Source: Gymnothorax reevesii
Lineage: Eukaryota > Chordata > Actinopteri > Anguilliformes > Muraenidae
Reading direction: 5' to 3'
Assembly (NCBI GenBank): GCA_029721435.1
Contig: CM056583.1
Location: 57,068,120-57,132,119, forward strand
DNA length: 64,000 nt
Made by a program: the position numbers and the translations under genes. The notes below the pieces were generated by a model. The model had not been told where the DNA came from and made no database searches. It worked only from the letters and a program-made list of their open reading frames with translations. Positions 47,917-59,408 of the stretch are shown piece by piece. Position 1 is the first letter of the stretch, and every line of letters starts with the position of its first letter.

Positions 47917-48481
47917 TTGAAGGGGGCCTATTATGCTAATCCTTCTTTCAATACATATAAGTAAAGTTATGATGTTGGATGTCGATACTCAACCTCCTAA
48001 AAGTTTCTAAACATAAGATACAGAGGTTTTGCCATAATCCAAGAACGTGATTTCGTGAACGTGATTTCCTCTCTGAACAGCTTGTTCCAAGATCTTCACA
48101 AGATCTGGGCAAAACCTGAGGTAAGGTTGTGCCGTCCAATTAATGCAGACCTAGCCAGAGCCAATGACGGCGCTGGACCTGCCCACATCTGAAAGTATTC
48201 TAGCAGGCACAAACAACCGCGGATCGTACTATGCCTTAGTGGCCTCTACACTTTTGGTAATACAAAAGAAGAACTGAAGATCTTTTGAGGTGCAGTTTTG
48301 TCAGTATCTCTCCCAAAGCTGCTTGTCTATTTATTTTTGGATGCAAAGAAAAGCACCTATTTCTCTTCCAAAAGACGAGAACACCAGAAATCAGTAGGTA
48401 GCATTTTTGTTTGTTGGTAGCAAACATCCACGGCCAAAGGGAACGTTAGCTGTTTGTGCTCAGCATCTCACCGAAGACAGC

Positions 48482-48508
48482 TTTCATTCATTCATTCATT
48501 CATTCATT
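48482..48508. repeat. TTCA tetranucleotide microsatellite
   Basis: About six ATTC units, inside the TTAA-flanked element. Confidence 0.9.
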
Positions 48509-49519
48509 TTATTGTGTAACAAATAAATATACAATAATATATATATTTGTCAATAATGGCTGAGAGTTTCAGCTGCTTCTTAAATCTGAAACACTTGCAT
48601 CGATTAAGCGCTCGGAGCCACGAGCTGTAAGTAACAATATAACAGCAAATAATGTAAGTGAAGCTAACGTGTTAAGGGTGGCTAGCAGGACCGCTAATGA
48701 TAGTTAGCAGTGCACTAACAACTGGCCTCAAATACAGGCTTTGTAAAATATCTGAAGATAAAACCTGTATCGGTCGCGACTGTCCATGACACAGAGATAT
48801 AGAAACAATGTCATTGGCTGGAACAAAGTGCACACAGCAGAATAGCTCCACCATCTTGTGTACGTATAAATGTCCAATGAGGCACATGTGCACATGGGTG
48901 TCGACAATTTTTTTTTTGGGTGGGAGACTTGTTCCCCTTGATCTTTTATACTTAGCTAACTTTTTATACTTGTTTGTAATTTTGGATGCTTGGTACAACT
49001 GTCCACGATTACGGAACTTGCTGTCTGTAAAACCTGTATTGCAGGGGTTTGTCTCTGTGGTTGTTATGACTGCTCGGTTACCAGCTTCTGCATGTTAGTT
49101 TGTGTGTCGTGCTACTTAAAAATGCTCCTGGTTAATTTATATGCAGTAATTCTGATTGGTATGCTTGTGTTACTTTGGTAAGCATTAATGTGGCAGTTTC
49201 ATCATAGCGTTGCTCGATTGTAGCCACTCCAGTTGAAGCTAACTGGAGAGGTGCCGTATATGTCTGCAAAGTTGGGCTGAAAAGGATGCAGTTAGACCAG
49301 ACGTAGGTCTTGCAGAGCTTGGGATACGTGTTTGGGTTTGTTTATAGCTGCCTGTGATCGCTTCACTTAACCATGACCGGGATCATCCGGATACTTCAAC
49401 AATATCTGCGCTAGCTCTCTGATGCTACCGTTAAAGCAATCGTGAAACGCACAAGCTATAACGTGTCTGGTATAACAAAAGATTTCTCTGCACTGCCGTG
49501 GCATAATTTTATCCCCCAT

Positions 49520-50603
49520 CGGAATGAAAATTCTTTGTATATTCCTGGTTCTTCGAAGAGCGTTCTAAAAATTCTGACTGCATTTGAGTGCATTCCAAAT
49601 ATCTAGTCCCGTTCTTGTCGCCGGCCCAAATTCATGCTCAAAACTCTCCAAGTGCTTTCAAGTGGAGAAATATCGAACGGCATTCGAAGTGTATTCTGAC
49701 TGCGCTCTGACTGCATTATAAATATTCTTACGGCATTCCAACAGCATTCAAAACATTCTGATTGCATTCGAGGGAGAATCCAAAGGACAAGTCACGTCAA
49801 ATCATGCCAGCATGCGCATCTAATGAGCCAGAATGCACCTCGAATGCATTTCGATTGCTACAGGAATCTATTTCGATATTAAAACAATTCAGCTGGAATG
49901 TGCTTCGAATGCCGTTGGAATCTTTTGATTGCCGCTGGGATCAGTGGCGGCGAGTGAAATGGCTTAAAAATAATGATTGGTTATGACCTGTTTTCAATCA
50001 TTCATTTAAATTACCATTACAGAAACTCCGAAAACTCTCAACATTATCAGGTGTGGCCAGTTTTCATTAATAACGTATACCTGTTAACTCTCATGCATTT
50101 GGCGTCAGTTTTAGTGGCATATTTACATTCCCCTACTGTAGTCAGCAATTACTCAAACAATGCATATGGGGCACGCATGTTACATTCTTAGTACATTCTG
50201 AGTGTTCGAGCTACATTCTGTTTGAATTCTTGGATGTTCCAACCATATTCGGCGGCCATTCCAGGAGCGTTCAGACTGCATTCGAGGTGAATTCATACAG
50301 CATTCGAAACATCTTCCAACCAGACTTTGGGTGGAGTTCAGGCAGCAATTGAACCGCACTCATACGGCATTCGAAGTGTTTTCTATATATTCTGACTGCA
50401 TTCTGACAGCATTCTAAATATTCCTACTGCGTTCCAACTACATTCAAGCTGCATTCAAGAGCTAATACACCCAGAATGTGCAAGAATCATTTGAGGTGGG
50501 TTCAAAGTGCATTCTAAATATTCAAATGGAATTCTTTCAAAGCTGTAAGAATTTTGGTCAATTTGAAATTCTCACTGGAATGTTGCGCGAATTCTTCATT
50601 CCG
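49520..50603. repeat. GCATTC/GAATGC-rich unit with inverted CGGAATGAA ends
   Basis: The left tip CGGAATGAAAATTC (49520) and right tip GAATTCTTCATTCCG (to 50603) are near reverse complements. The interior holds dozens of GCATTC, CATTCGAA and TTCTGACTGCATTC words roughly 10-20 bp apart: plus orientation in 49570-49790, mostly reverse (GAATGC) in 49820-49920, then plus again in 50240-50520. No coding frame. Probably a nested nonautonomous DNA element. Confidence 0.5.
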
Positions 50604-52079
50604 GCTGGTTCTGCTTGATTCTTGCTGATTTTGAATAAGTGTGACGAGGCTTAAACCATTACCACGGACAATTTCTGAAAAGGCCGTTTAGCCTGGAGCT
50701 TTTGCCCCTCCGTCATGTACCAGCGCAGAAGCTGTACATTACTCCGTGCTAAAGACACACCAGAGTTATCCATACGAACCAGCAGGTCCTTAGAATACAC
50801 ACCGAAGCAGTACATATGTTGTTGGTTCACTTTTTGCTGCTCCTCATTGTCTATGTTTCCCTCTGAACTATGACCAACCGGATTTCTACAGTCTATACTT
50901 GGGTATGTCGACCTGTTCTACAAATGTGTCTGTATGGGGTGGATTCTAGCTTTCCCTCAATCCTAGCAATAGAGTGGAAATACCAGTGTACTCACCATAG
51001 AAGCCATAGGTAAATGGCAAATTTGAGCTTGAGATGCCAGACTTTCACACCGCGTCATCCGCTTTAGCCACTGCATTTATTAGAACAAGTTCATTTCCTT
51101 AGATCCATACACATGTACAGCGTTTGATTGCAAAACTTCCCCGCCAATTCCTCAGATGGCAGACGTGTGTCACGTTTCACACTAGAGCTGGCCAATCAAA
51201 AGAAAGTGGCCACACGGGGAGGGGGGTCCATAGCAGAAGCGCCGCCCAAATGAGGCATTTTAGGCAGAGACTACAATGCATTACAAATGGGTTTTTTTGA
51301 GGATGGCAGTATGAGCTAAATAAGCACCCTTTTTTTGAACTTTGAACAATCAGGAGTACTTAGGGGAATCCAAGATCAAAATGTAAACTTGGAAATATAG
51401 CATAATAGGTCCCCTTTAACTATATTGTAAGTAGCAGTGTAGAAAATGTGGTGCCACTATAGTTATGAACTCCTACATGATTGACAAAAGATGCAGAAAA
51501 TAACAGTACAATAACAGAACATAAAAAAACAAAACAGAGTAAATACTGCTTAATTCCATCCTTGACCAAGTTCTGTTTCGCCTTAATTATATTTTGCAGA
51601 TTGTTTTCCACTGTGAGGTGACATTAATTATAACGCTGCAAGAATTCATTCAAAAAGCCACAGATCATTATAAAAAGATGCAGTTCTGTCAGATTAGTCG
51701 TGTTTAAAATTCCTGCTGTAATCTGTCCGGCTCCCTAGTACTTGAGAGATTTTTCTCCCATGAACATTCAAACAATGGAGCAAATGTCAATCAACTCTGA
51801 ATCTGGACTCATTTAGTCCTACAGGGCCATGACAAAGAACCTTTTGTATTTTTGGCAACAGGAAACAGATATGGATTCCTTTAGAAGTGATTGCTCATCT
51901 GGATCAGGGTGCACTGCAGGTGACAAATACAAACAGGGAAGAAAAGAGGCTGAAAATAGACTTTTCCAGATTCCCTACATTACTGCCGGTCTGAATCTCA
52001 ATAGGAAAGCAAGTTTTTTTAATATTTTTTATCGTTATTTTTTTTGTTTTCTCTTGGTTTCTTTTAAACATAATTTAAG

Positions 52080-52172
52080 CGATAATATAAATCCAGTAGG
52101 TGGTGGTAATACACCATATGGTCTGTTAACAGCCATTAAAAACCCAAAAAGAAGAAGAAAAGAAGAAGAATA
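52080..52172. repeat. Short dispersed fish repeat with AAG tail
   Basis: GTAGGTGGTGGTAATACACC, then a GTTAACAGCCATTAAAA block and an AAGAAG-rich tail, a wording I recall from many fish introns. No element name is assigned. Confidence 0.4.
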
Positions 52173-52333
52173 AGAAGGAAAGCATGGAAAATGACTGAGC
52201 CATGAGGAACCGAATGGTCGTTGGTAGAGCAGTGATTTAACCTCATGCAATCAATCGTTCTAAATACAACAGACAGACTCGTCTGTTGAGTAGTGTGAAA
52301 CTTTGGCCCCTGGCTGAGGTAATGGAAGGCATG

Positions 52334-53846
52334 TGTGACAGGGTGGTAAGGTAGAAGGCTGGACAAAAAGCACAAATTCAAATCCAAAATTCTCTCAAAT
52401 TTAATTACACAAGTCCGTATACATGAGGCACAAGACGCAATTCCCATTCAATAAAAAAACTTTATTACAAAGGCCCAAATATAGCCGGACAATAAAATTT
52501 ATTCCGGGCACCACAGTGGCACAGAGGACTAAAACACACAAGTCGTCACCTTGATCACAGCAATAGATAAAATGATTAGTTTTACTCAAAATCAGCATCA
52601 ACTTTAAAAACACTGAACCTACCGCAATCTTACACGGGACTCAATTAAACTAATATTTTTGCAGTCATGGACTTACTGTAGGGGAAGCAGACTAACAAAG
52701 ACGTGTTCCAAGGCCCACACACCTACCTTGCATGCACACACAGAAGGAAGAGTTACAGTGAATAAGCCACAACCACCAAACAGTGTGAAAACACACAGGT
52801 CCACCCGTGGTGACTAGCTCCCCCAACACAGTCCACTTAGCTGCTAATTCGTCAACTTCAAAACAAAGTCAACTTCAACTTGCATGCCACACAATCCTAC
52901 CCACCATTCAACAGAAGGCTACCCTCCTCACAGGCACGCCCGCTGTAGGCAGAGTACCCGTGAAGTACTTCAAAACTTAATTTAAAACACACATCTGCAG
53001 TATGGTGCTTATACCAACACGAATACAATTACAAAACTCAGACAACCAAAATATTAAAACTTCCACTGGAACTCAATATCACAGAAAAAAAAACAAACAC
53101 ACATTACACACAACACATATCGTGAGTTGGCCTAACTACCAAAGGCTTCACGCGAGCGAAGACCCGTATAAGGCCAACTACGCAGTTCAAACAAAATAAC
53201 AAAAATGTATATTCGCACACACACACACAATTCGAAACAAGGCAAAACAGCAGCCCCAAATGCGTCCAAATGGGAAAGTCCGGTCCCCTCTGTAACACAA
53301 ACAACTAATTAAATCTGCATCAAAGTAAAAAAACATAAATCCAAAATTAAATATAGCTACATACCAGTCTTTCTTCCAGCAGGAATACAGACTCACGCGT
53401 CTTGCAAATCGCGACCCTGCAAAGCTACAAATTACCGAAAGAAACTGCCTTAGCATCAATAACCGACAATAAAGAGAAAATATCCCAACCTCAAACATAC
53501 CTGCGCTGGGCGATCTATCCTGAATGCAGTCCATGCACAGGAGACAAACACAAGGGACTAAAAAAACAAATACTAATCAATCTCATGAATTACCAATACG
53601 CTCCACAATTACACGCCTACTCACCAAAGATTCAAAACCAGAGGAGTAAAACGACCAAACATTTATCCTTCTGCACAGAAACGGGAAGGGATCAAAAGCA
53701 CGACAACGCCAGATCAGTCCTTTCTCCCGGAAGTAAGGACGGATCTTTTATGCCCGCACCCAGCCACTGCCATTAGTTAGAAGGAAGCAATCATTAGCAA
53801 CAGCTGGAACATCGCTAGTGAAGGGAGGGAATACCGACTCACTACA
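52334..53846 (-). repeat. 3' LTR of the Ty3/gypsy element
   Basis: Begins TGTGACAGGG and ends GACTCACTACA on the plus strand. AATAAA on the minus strand lies at 52466-52461. Differences from the other LTR seen by eye: A/G near 52558, a 1-bp deletion and a 1-bp insertion near 52592-52617, and A/G near 52769. Confidence 0.95.
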
Positions 53847-53863
53847 ATCTACCCCCAGATTTT
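53847..53863 (-). promoter_or_regulatory. Polypurine tract next to the 3' LTR
   Basis: On the minus strand AAAATCTGGGGGTAGAT ends exactly at the LTR boundary. Such a tract primes plus-strand DNA synthesis. A perfect 7-bp-arm stem (CATCGTC...GACGATG, 53865-53884) lies just before it. Confidence 0.6.
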
Positions 53864-53916
53864 GCATCGTCACCCTCGACGATGACCCAAACTAAAAAGA
53901 GACCCCCCCCCCACGA

Positions 53917-56900
53917 CTATTGCCAAGGCCTAAAAACAGCCACTGTCCCTTGAGACACAGGTCTAGCAGAGCCTACAGCCCCCAATGCATCCCCACCTGC
54001 TGTCCTTGGAAGATGGTGCAAATTTGAATGTTGGCCTGCTGTCGTTCTTACGGATCTTCGCACCTCGACCAGTCCAGCACTCGAAGGATCTACTGCCAAT
54101 TTACCAGGGGCTTGTGAGCTCACAGCTTCCCCGGCCGTCCCCACAGACAGCAACGGATCTTGAGCCAAAGTCTGCTCACGTAAAGAAAGCGATTGAGGAT
54201 TCTGTACAACAGACGATCCTTGCAAACGTTCAGGATTAACAGACACCGGTTGGAACATGACATTTGGAGCGTCAGAAACCAAAACCCACAGTTCCTCATC
54301 CAACGAATCACCCTCCGGAGCACTTTTCTCTACAATGGGAACAGTAGAACCACCTGAAACCTCTGGACCCACACGTGCTTTCAACAAGGTACGATGGACA
54401 TGCTTCACCTTCTCCAATGCATCCACTGGGGCAATGGTATAAACCACACCCCCTGGTCTTGGACATCTTAACACCTGATGCAACACTGGACTCCATAAAT
54501 CATGAATCTTCTTGCGACCTCTTACCCCATAATCGCGAACGTAAACATGCTGGCCCTCCTGTAATGGCACACCCCTTACCCGGTGATCATGGCTTTCCTG
54601 CCGCTGATCAGCTGCAGCAGTAAGGCGCTCTTTTGCGGCTTCAAAAGCTAGATGGAGGCGAGATTGATGCTCTGCAATCCAATCAGTCACAGTACCAGGA
54701 GCTGGCTCAGGAACTCTGCCCAACAAGAAATCCACAGGTAATCGAGGATCTTGACCAAACATCAGAAAATACGGTGACTCACCAGTAGACTGATGTGGTG
54801 TAGTGTTATACCAAAACACCACCTGAGGAAGGCAGGATGTCCAATCCTGCTTTCGAGTGTTAGGAAGAACACGCAAAAGATTGTGCAACGTCCGATTAAA
54901 CCGCTCGCACTGCCCGTTACCGGCGGGATGATAAGGAGTGGTCCGAGATTTTGAGATGCCATACAAGGTACACAACTGTTGGATAAGCACGCTCTCAAAA
55001 TTACGACCCTGATCAGAGTGAATTCTACCAGGGACCCCAAATTTATAGAACCATTCCGTTACGAGCGCCTGAGCCACAGTTGAAGCCCGCTGGTCCCGGG
55101 TAGGGATGGCCAGGGTATATTTACTAAAGACGTCAGTTACCACCAGGACATTCTCCACCCCATTACGGGCTGGCTCCGACACTGTAAAATCCAGAGCTAA
55201 GATCTCATTCGGACGAGATGCCAACAATCGCCCCATAAAACTATGGGCTACTGGCTGAGTATCCTTGCTAACCTGACAGCGCTCACACTGCTGACACCAG
55301 CGCTTAATTTCAGCGAACATTCCCGGCCAGAAGCATCGTTGCCTCACCAAATGGCTGGTCCTCTCGATACCCTGATGACCGTGCTCTTGATGGAGCTGAG
55401 AGAGAACAGTAGACCTCAATATAGCAGGTAAGACCAACTGGAGAACTTCCTCTCCACCATCTGGGCGAAAAATCCGACGATACAGAACACCCTCCTTATC
55501 CACCAGTCGATCCCACTGGCGGAGCAAAGTCAGGGCAGAAAATGACAGCTTACGCCGCTCTGCTGAGGTAGGCCGCTCCCCTTTCCTCCAAAAGGTTAAA
55601 ACCTCATGGATATCAGGGTCCTCCAACTGCAACACCTGCAATTCTAAAGAGGAGTGAGTAGGGAAAGCAACAATAGATTGCTGCACCGCTGGTGCAGAAC
55701 CACCAAGGGCCAATTGCTGCAAAGATTCCGGAACAGGTGTACCCATAGAAACCACATACTGCCGTGACAAAGCATTTGCATTCTTGTTGTTCTTACCAGA
55801 CCGATACTTTAACTGAAAATCAAAAACCGCCAACTGGGCTGCCCACCGCTGTTCTGTTGCCCCCAACCTAGCTGTAGAAAGGTGGCTAAGAGGATTATTA
55901 TCAGTATACACCACACACTTATGACCAAGCAAATAATCCCTGAATTTCTCAGTCATGGCCCATTTGAGTGCAAGAAGCTCCAATTTCATGGAACTGTAAT
56001 TTGACATATTACGCTCAGTGGGCCTAAGACCTCGACTGGCATAAGCAATAGGGCGGACCCGTCCACCCTGTTCTTGGGACAAAACAGCCCCCAGACCACT
56101 GTAGCTGGCATCTATCTCCAAAATGAAGGGGAGTGAAAAGTCAGCATAAGCAAGGACTGGTGACTCAACCAATTTAGCTTTCAAACCCTCAAAGCTACTC
56201 TCACACTTATCGGTCCATGCAGATGCCAAACTACGACCAGATGCCCTCTTGGATTTAGTTCCTGCCAACTCTGCCACCAACCTATGCAGAGGAGCTGCCA
56301 ATTTAGCAAAACCATCAACAAAGCGGCGATAGTAGCTAGCGAACCCCAAAAAGGAACGAAGCTCAGAAACATGAGAAGGCCTTCGCCAATTAGCCACTAC
56401 CTCGATCTTCTGAGGGTCAGTAGAAACACCCCTGCTGGATATAACATGGCCTAGATAACCCACCTCCGCTTGGAAAATAGTACATTTTTCCAGCTTAGCT
56501 TTAAGGCCCTCCTGCTGCAATCGGCCAAGCACAACCTTCAAACGCTCCAAATGCTGTGAGACAGAAGAAGAAAACACGACAACATCATCCAAGTAAAGTA
56601 ATAACGATCTACAATGCTGATCTCCAAACATCCGTTGCATAAGCCTCTGGAAGGTACTAGGGGCATTGCAGAGCCCAAAGGGCATCCTGTTCCACTCAAA
56701 CAATCCAAAAGGGGTACAGAAAGCTGTTTTAGCCCTATCTGACTCTGCAACAGGTACCTGATTGTATCCACTGGCCAAATCGAGAGTCGAAAACCAACAG
56801 GCACCAGAAAGGGCATCCAACGACTCCTCAATACGAGGCAATGGAAATGCATCCTTACGAGTCTTTTGATTCAATTGCCTGTAATCCACACACAAGCGTG

Positions 56901-58077
56901 GACTACCATCCTTCTTCCGAACGAGGACAATAGGGGATGCATAGGGGCTACAACTCTCCCGAATGACCTGTGCCTCCAACAGCTGTTGGATATGAGCCTT
57001 AACAACCTCATATTCCGAAGGAGGCAGGCGCCGATAGCGCTGTCGTATAGGAACCTCATCAACAAGGGGAATTTCATGAGAAATGAGACCCGTGCAACCC
57101 AAATCACCATCATGAGCTGCAAAAACAGAGCTATACTTAAGCAGCACTGATCGCACCTGGCACTGCTCTGGACCTGACAGGGAAGACAAATCAAGGGCCT
57201 GAATTTTTGATGTTACAGGGTCACCCGCAGCAGCATGCATAGTCCTAACCTCAACCACCCCCTCCGGCAGACTGGTGACATAAACATCATGCAGCTGGCC
57301 TACCACAGTACGAGGGTAAAGTAAGACATCACCCTCCCCCACATTCACTATGGGAACATAAGCAGTGCCCTGAATTACCTGAACCAAAGCAGGGGATGCG
57401 AGAAGACCTTCAGGGAGGCCCAAAACTGGGGGTTCAAAGAGGGCTGAGCTGCCAGCCCTCACACTCGAGCAGGTGGTAGCAACAAACTTAAGTGTACCCC
57501 CAGGAATACGGTGAGCCCCCTCCCCACGCACCCGTACGGTACACTCAGCTGCACCAGGCGAGGTAATTGAAGATTCATGACATTGCTGCAAAGCGTCCAA
57601 AACCGGGCCTGGAACCTGACTTACAGCAAGAGAATCAAAAAGAGAAGAACCATACTGCCCAAAAAGTTCACGGTAACATTTACTAATGATATTCATCCCC
57701 AGAACACCAGGAACCTGAGACAGTGAACCCCCTGGGAGGTCTTTAACCACCAACACCCCACAGCCAGGTATGTCCTTAGAACAAAGTCTAATATCTAACT
57801 CCAGATACCCAAGGTATGGAATGGCCAATCCATTGGCAGCCCGAAGCTGAAGCCACTGGCAGGACTTAAGGCGGTCATGACCCCACGGTTCAAAATTATT
57901 CCTGAAACAGGTTTCTGTAATTGTAGAGACCATTGACCCAGTATCCAACAAACAAGGCACGTCTACTCCTCCCATAACAACACTAATTTGTGGACAGGAG
58001 GACATCAACTGTGACACTGTTCCTACACCCATAACAACCCCTGAGCCATCAAAGACCCCACCCAGGCTGCGGCTCAA
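53917..58077 (-). CDS. pol: Ty3/gypsy pol polyprotein
   Basis: The open frame is about 1,386 codons. Domains in order: aspartic protease (LLDTGS, residues 43-48), reverse transcriptase (about 340-545; YLDD at 495-498), RNase H (about 650-775; D656, E700, D726), integrase zinc motif (H896, H901, C931, C934), and integrase core D963, D1022, E1058 with the D-35-E spacing. The C-terminal tail has a GPY/F-like region. The apparent first codon is TTG; the frame is open further upstream and overlaps the end of gag in the -1 relation, so pol is probably made by frameshifting or from a processed fusion. Residue 768 is Asn in NANALSR, where related elements have Asp (ADALSR). The frame is otherwise uninterrupted. 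Confidence 0.95.
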   Translation of the reverse strand: MSRSLGGVFDGSGVVMGVGTVSQLMSSCPQISVVMGGVDVPCLLDTGSMVSTITETCFRNNFEPWGHDRLKSCQWLQLRAANGLAIPYLGYLELDIRLCSKDIPGCGVLVVKDLPGGSLSQVPGVLGMNIISKCYRELFGQYGSSLFDSLAVSQVPGPVLDALQQCHESSITSPGAAECTVRVRGEGAHRIPGGTLKFVATTCSSVRAGSSALFEPPVLGLPEGLLASPALVQVIQGTAYVPIVNVGEGDVLLYPRTVVGQLHDVYVTSLPEGVVEVRTMHAAAGDPVTSKIQALDLSSLSGPEQCQVRSVLLKYSSVFAAHDGDLGCTGLISHEIPLVDEVPIRQRYRRLPPSEYEVVKAHIQQLLEAQVIRESCSPYASPIVLVRKKDGSPRLCVDYRQLNQKTRKDAFPLPRIEESLDALSGACWFSTLDLASGYNQVPVAESDRAKTAFCTPFGLFEWNRMPFGLCNAPSTFQRLMQRMFGDQHCRSLLLYLDDVVVFSSSVSQHLERLKVVLGRLQQEGLKAKLEKCTIFQAEVGYLGHVISSRGVSTDPQKIEVVANWRRPSHVSELRSFLGFASYYRRFVDGFAKLAAPLHRLVAELAGTKSKRASGRSLASAWTDKCESSFEGLKAKLVESPVLAYADFSLPFILEIDASYSGLGAVLSQEQGGRVRPIAYASRGLRPTERNMSNYSSMKLELLALKWAMTEKFRDYLLGHKCVVYTDNNPLSHLSTARLGATEQRWAAQLAVFDFQLKYRSGKNNKNANALSRQYVVSMGTPVPESLQQLALGGSAPAVQQSIVAFPTHSSLELQVLQLEDPDIHEVLTFWRKGERPTSAERRKLSFSALTLLRQWDRLVDKEGVLYRRIFRPDGGEEVLQLVLPAILRSTVLSQLHQEHGHQGIERTSHLVRQRCFWPGMFAEIKRWCQQCERCQVSKDTQPVAHSFMGRLLASRPNEILALDFTVSEPARNGVENVLVVTDVFSKYTLAIPTRDQRASTVAQALVTEWFYKFGVPGRIHSDQGRNFESVLIQQLCTLYGISKSRTTPYHPAGNGQCERFNRTLHNLLRVLPNTRKQDWTSCLPQVVFWYNTTPHQSTGESPYFLMFGQDPRLPVDFLLGRVPEPAPGTVTDWIAEHQSRLHLAFEAAKERLTAAADQRQESHDHRVRGVPLQEGQHVYVRDYGVRGRKKIHDLWSPVLHQVLRCPRPGGVVYTIAPVDALEKVKHVHRTLLKARVGPEVSGGSTVPIVEKSAPEGDSLDEELWVLVSDAPNVMFQPVSVNPERLQGSSVVQNPQSLSLREQTLAQDPLLSVGTAGEAVSSQAPGKLAVDPSSAGLVEVRRSVRTTAGQHSNLHHLPRTAGGDALGAVGSARPVSQGTVAVFRPWQ

Positions 58078-58091
58078 CTGCCCGGTGGGTA

Positions 58092-58748
58092 CTAGTTTTC
58101 CTGAATCTGCTGTGACGAGCCTGACCCTGAGGCAGATTGAGAGGGAACAGAAAACGAAACAGACCTAGGGTGTGGAGAAACTCTCTGACCTTCGCAATCA
58201 CGGGCAAAGTGACTGGGTCGCTGGCATCTTCTACAAATGACAGGACCAGAGGGCGCTCTTGTCTGTGTTCTAGAATTCTGAAGAAGAGTTACACTACGAG
58301 TAAGTAGGTCCAGCTGTTCTTGTTGTCGCTTCAACATTTCCTTCAACTCCATCAAATCAGAATTTGAAGCCACTAGGCTAGTTGAACTAGAGGCACCTTG
58401 GACCCCATACAATATACCATAGGTAGAAGGTACAGACTGACTCCGACACCTAGTAACCAACGTCCCTTCACGCTCCCACCTCATAGCCTCCCCACGAATA
58501 TCTAGCAAAGTTGCCGTGGGTTGGCGACGAACCACCTGTTTCAGCTCCCTACGGAGAGCGCCATCATTGACATGCTCGATAAACTGATCCCTTAACATTA
58601 TTTCAGAATTTAAAATAGCATCAGGGGCGACCTGCTTAATCTTCCCCATCAGACCCATCAATGCCAAAGAAAACTCAAGCAGTGTTTCTCCCTCCTGTTG
58701 CTTCCTAGAAAAAAAGCCTCTTGTAATGAAACATGGGACTGGGCACAC
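58092..58748 (-). pseudogene. gag: gag, C-terminal part (capsid end and zinc knuckle), out of frame with its N-terminal part
   Basis: This frame holds the rest of the capsid-like region and a CCHC knuckle, CRRCQRPSHFARDC (C-x2-C-x4-H-x4-C), which binds element RNA. It ends with TAG at 58094-58092, 14 nt before the TTG taken as the pol start. The apparent start of the frame is not a real initiation site: the protein sense begins at a 7-T run near 58709, where it continues the other gag frame after a one-base shift. Confidence 0.8.
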
Positions 58749-59146
58749 CCATATAACTCCCGCAAAATAGCCAAAATTTTCCCCGAATCCCCCCTTTCAG
58801 CAGCAGAACGATATTTGATCTCCTCCCTGGCTTCCCCCTCTAAATGGTCAAACAAAAAGAAAGCTTGATCAGCTGGGGAAAGATGGCGTGCTCGCATACA
58901 GGCCTGAACCTCCTCCTCCCACTCATCAAAACTTGGCCCTGACCTACCCCTAAACATAGAACATTTCCTATCCCTAGGGATAAAAACCAGTCTCTCGGTC
59001 GAAACACTAGCCGGGGGCAACACAGGTGTGGCTGATGTAGAGGCGGCAGGGGAACGAAGGGCCTCCACACGCTCCCGTTCCAAACGGTCATTATCCGCCC
59101 TCAGCCTTGCAACCAATTCTCTAAGTTCTTGCACTTCATCATCCAT
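58658..59146 (-). pseudogene. gag: gag, N-terminal part
   Basis: The ATG at 59146-59144 begins MDDEVQELRELVARLRADN, a predicted coiled coil, followed by a proline/serine linker and a capsid-like domain (SFDEWEEEVQACMRARHL, then LFDHLEGEAREEI). The style resembles Gag of the gypsy clade from which vertebrate PNMA genes derive, a tentative comparison. The frame diverges at the homopolymer near 58709 and stops at 58658, so this copy gives a truncated Gag unless ribosomes shift frame there. Confidence 0.8.
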
Positions 59147-59387
59147 GATTACAAATACCAAAACACAGAATTATGGAACTTTCTTCTACACACCGCTGTG
59201 GAAGGAGGAGGGAAGATGAGCAGGCATACACCTAAAACCCAGCGTCAAACAATTCAAGGGCTGCTGTTTTGCCTTGTAAAAAAAAAAATATATATATATA
59301 AAATATAAATACAAATACAAATACAATACTCAATAAATCCAATTAAAAATACAATTTTGGGAAACACGTCTCTGCACTTTACCATGT

Positions 59388-59405
59388 ATCCTGCCGATTG
59401 CGCCA
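59388..59405 (-). promoter_or_regulatory. Candidate tRNA primer-binding site
   Basis: On the minus strand, three bases after the 5' LTR, the sequence TGGCGCAATCGGCAGGAT begins with the TGG complementary to a tRNA CCA end. The priming tRNA is not identified. Confidence 0.55.
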
Positions 59406-59408
59406 GAT

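Larger units (their letters stand above)
47921..51415. mobile_element. 3.5-kb TTAA-flanked DNA element (piggyBac- or Kolobok-type, nonautonomous)
   Basis: Left end AGGGGGCCTATTATGCT (47921) and right end AGCATAATAGGTCCCCT (to 51415) are inverted repeats with one mismatch. The right flank is TTAA, and the left is TTGA, a one-base-decayed TTAA. The subterminal wording (GAGGCATTTTAGGCAGAG, near 51254-51271) is common in fish elements of this kind. No transposase was found. A separate GCATTC-rich unit is nested inside. Confidence 0.65.

Noticed and set aside
53402..53776. 124-codon plus-strand frame, repeated exactly at 60477-60851
   Set aside because: Both copies are within the two LTRs and antisense to the element; the identity reflects LTR duplication, not selection.
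54762..57194. Several 90-107-codon frames overlapping pol in other frames
   Set aside because: They are shadows of the long pol frame with no independent similarity.
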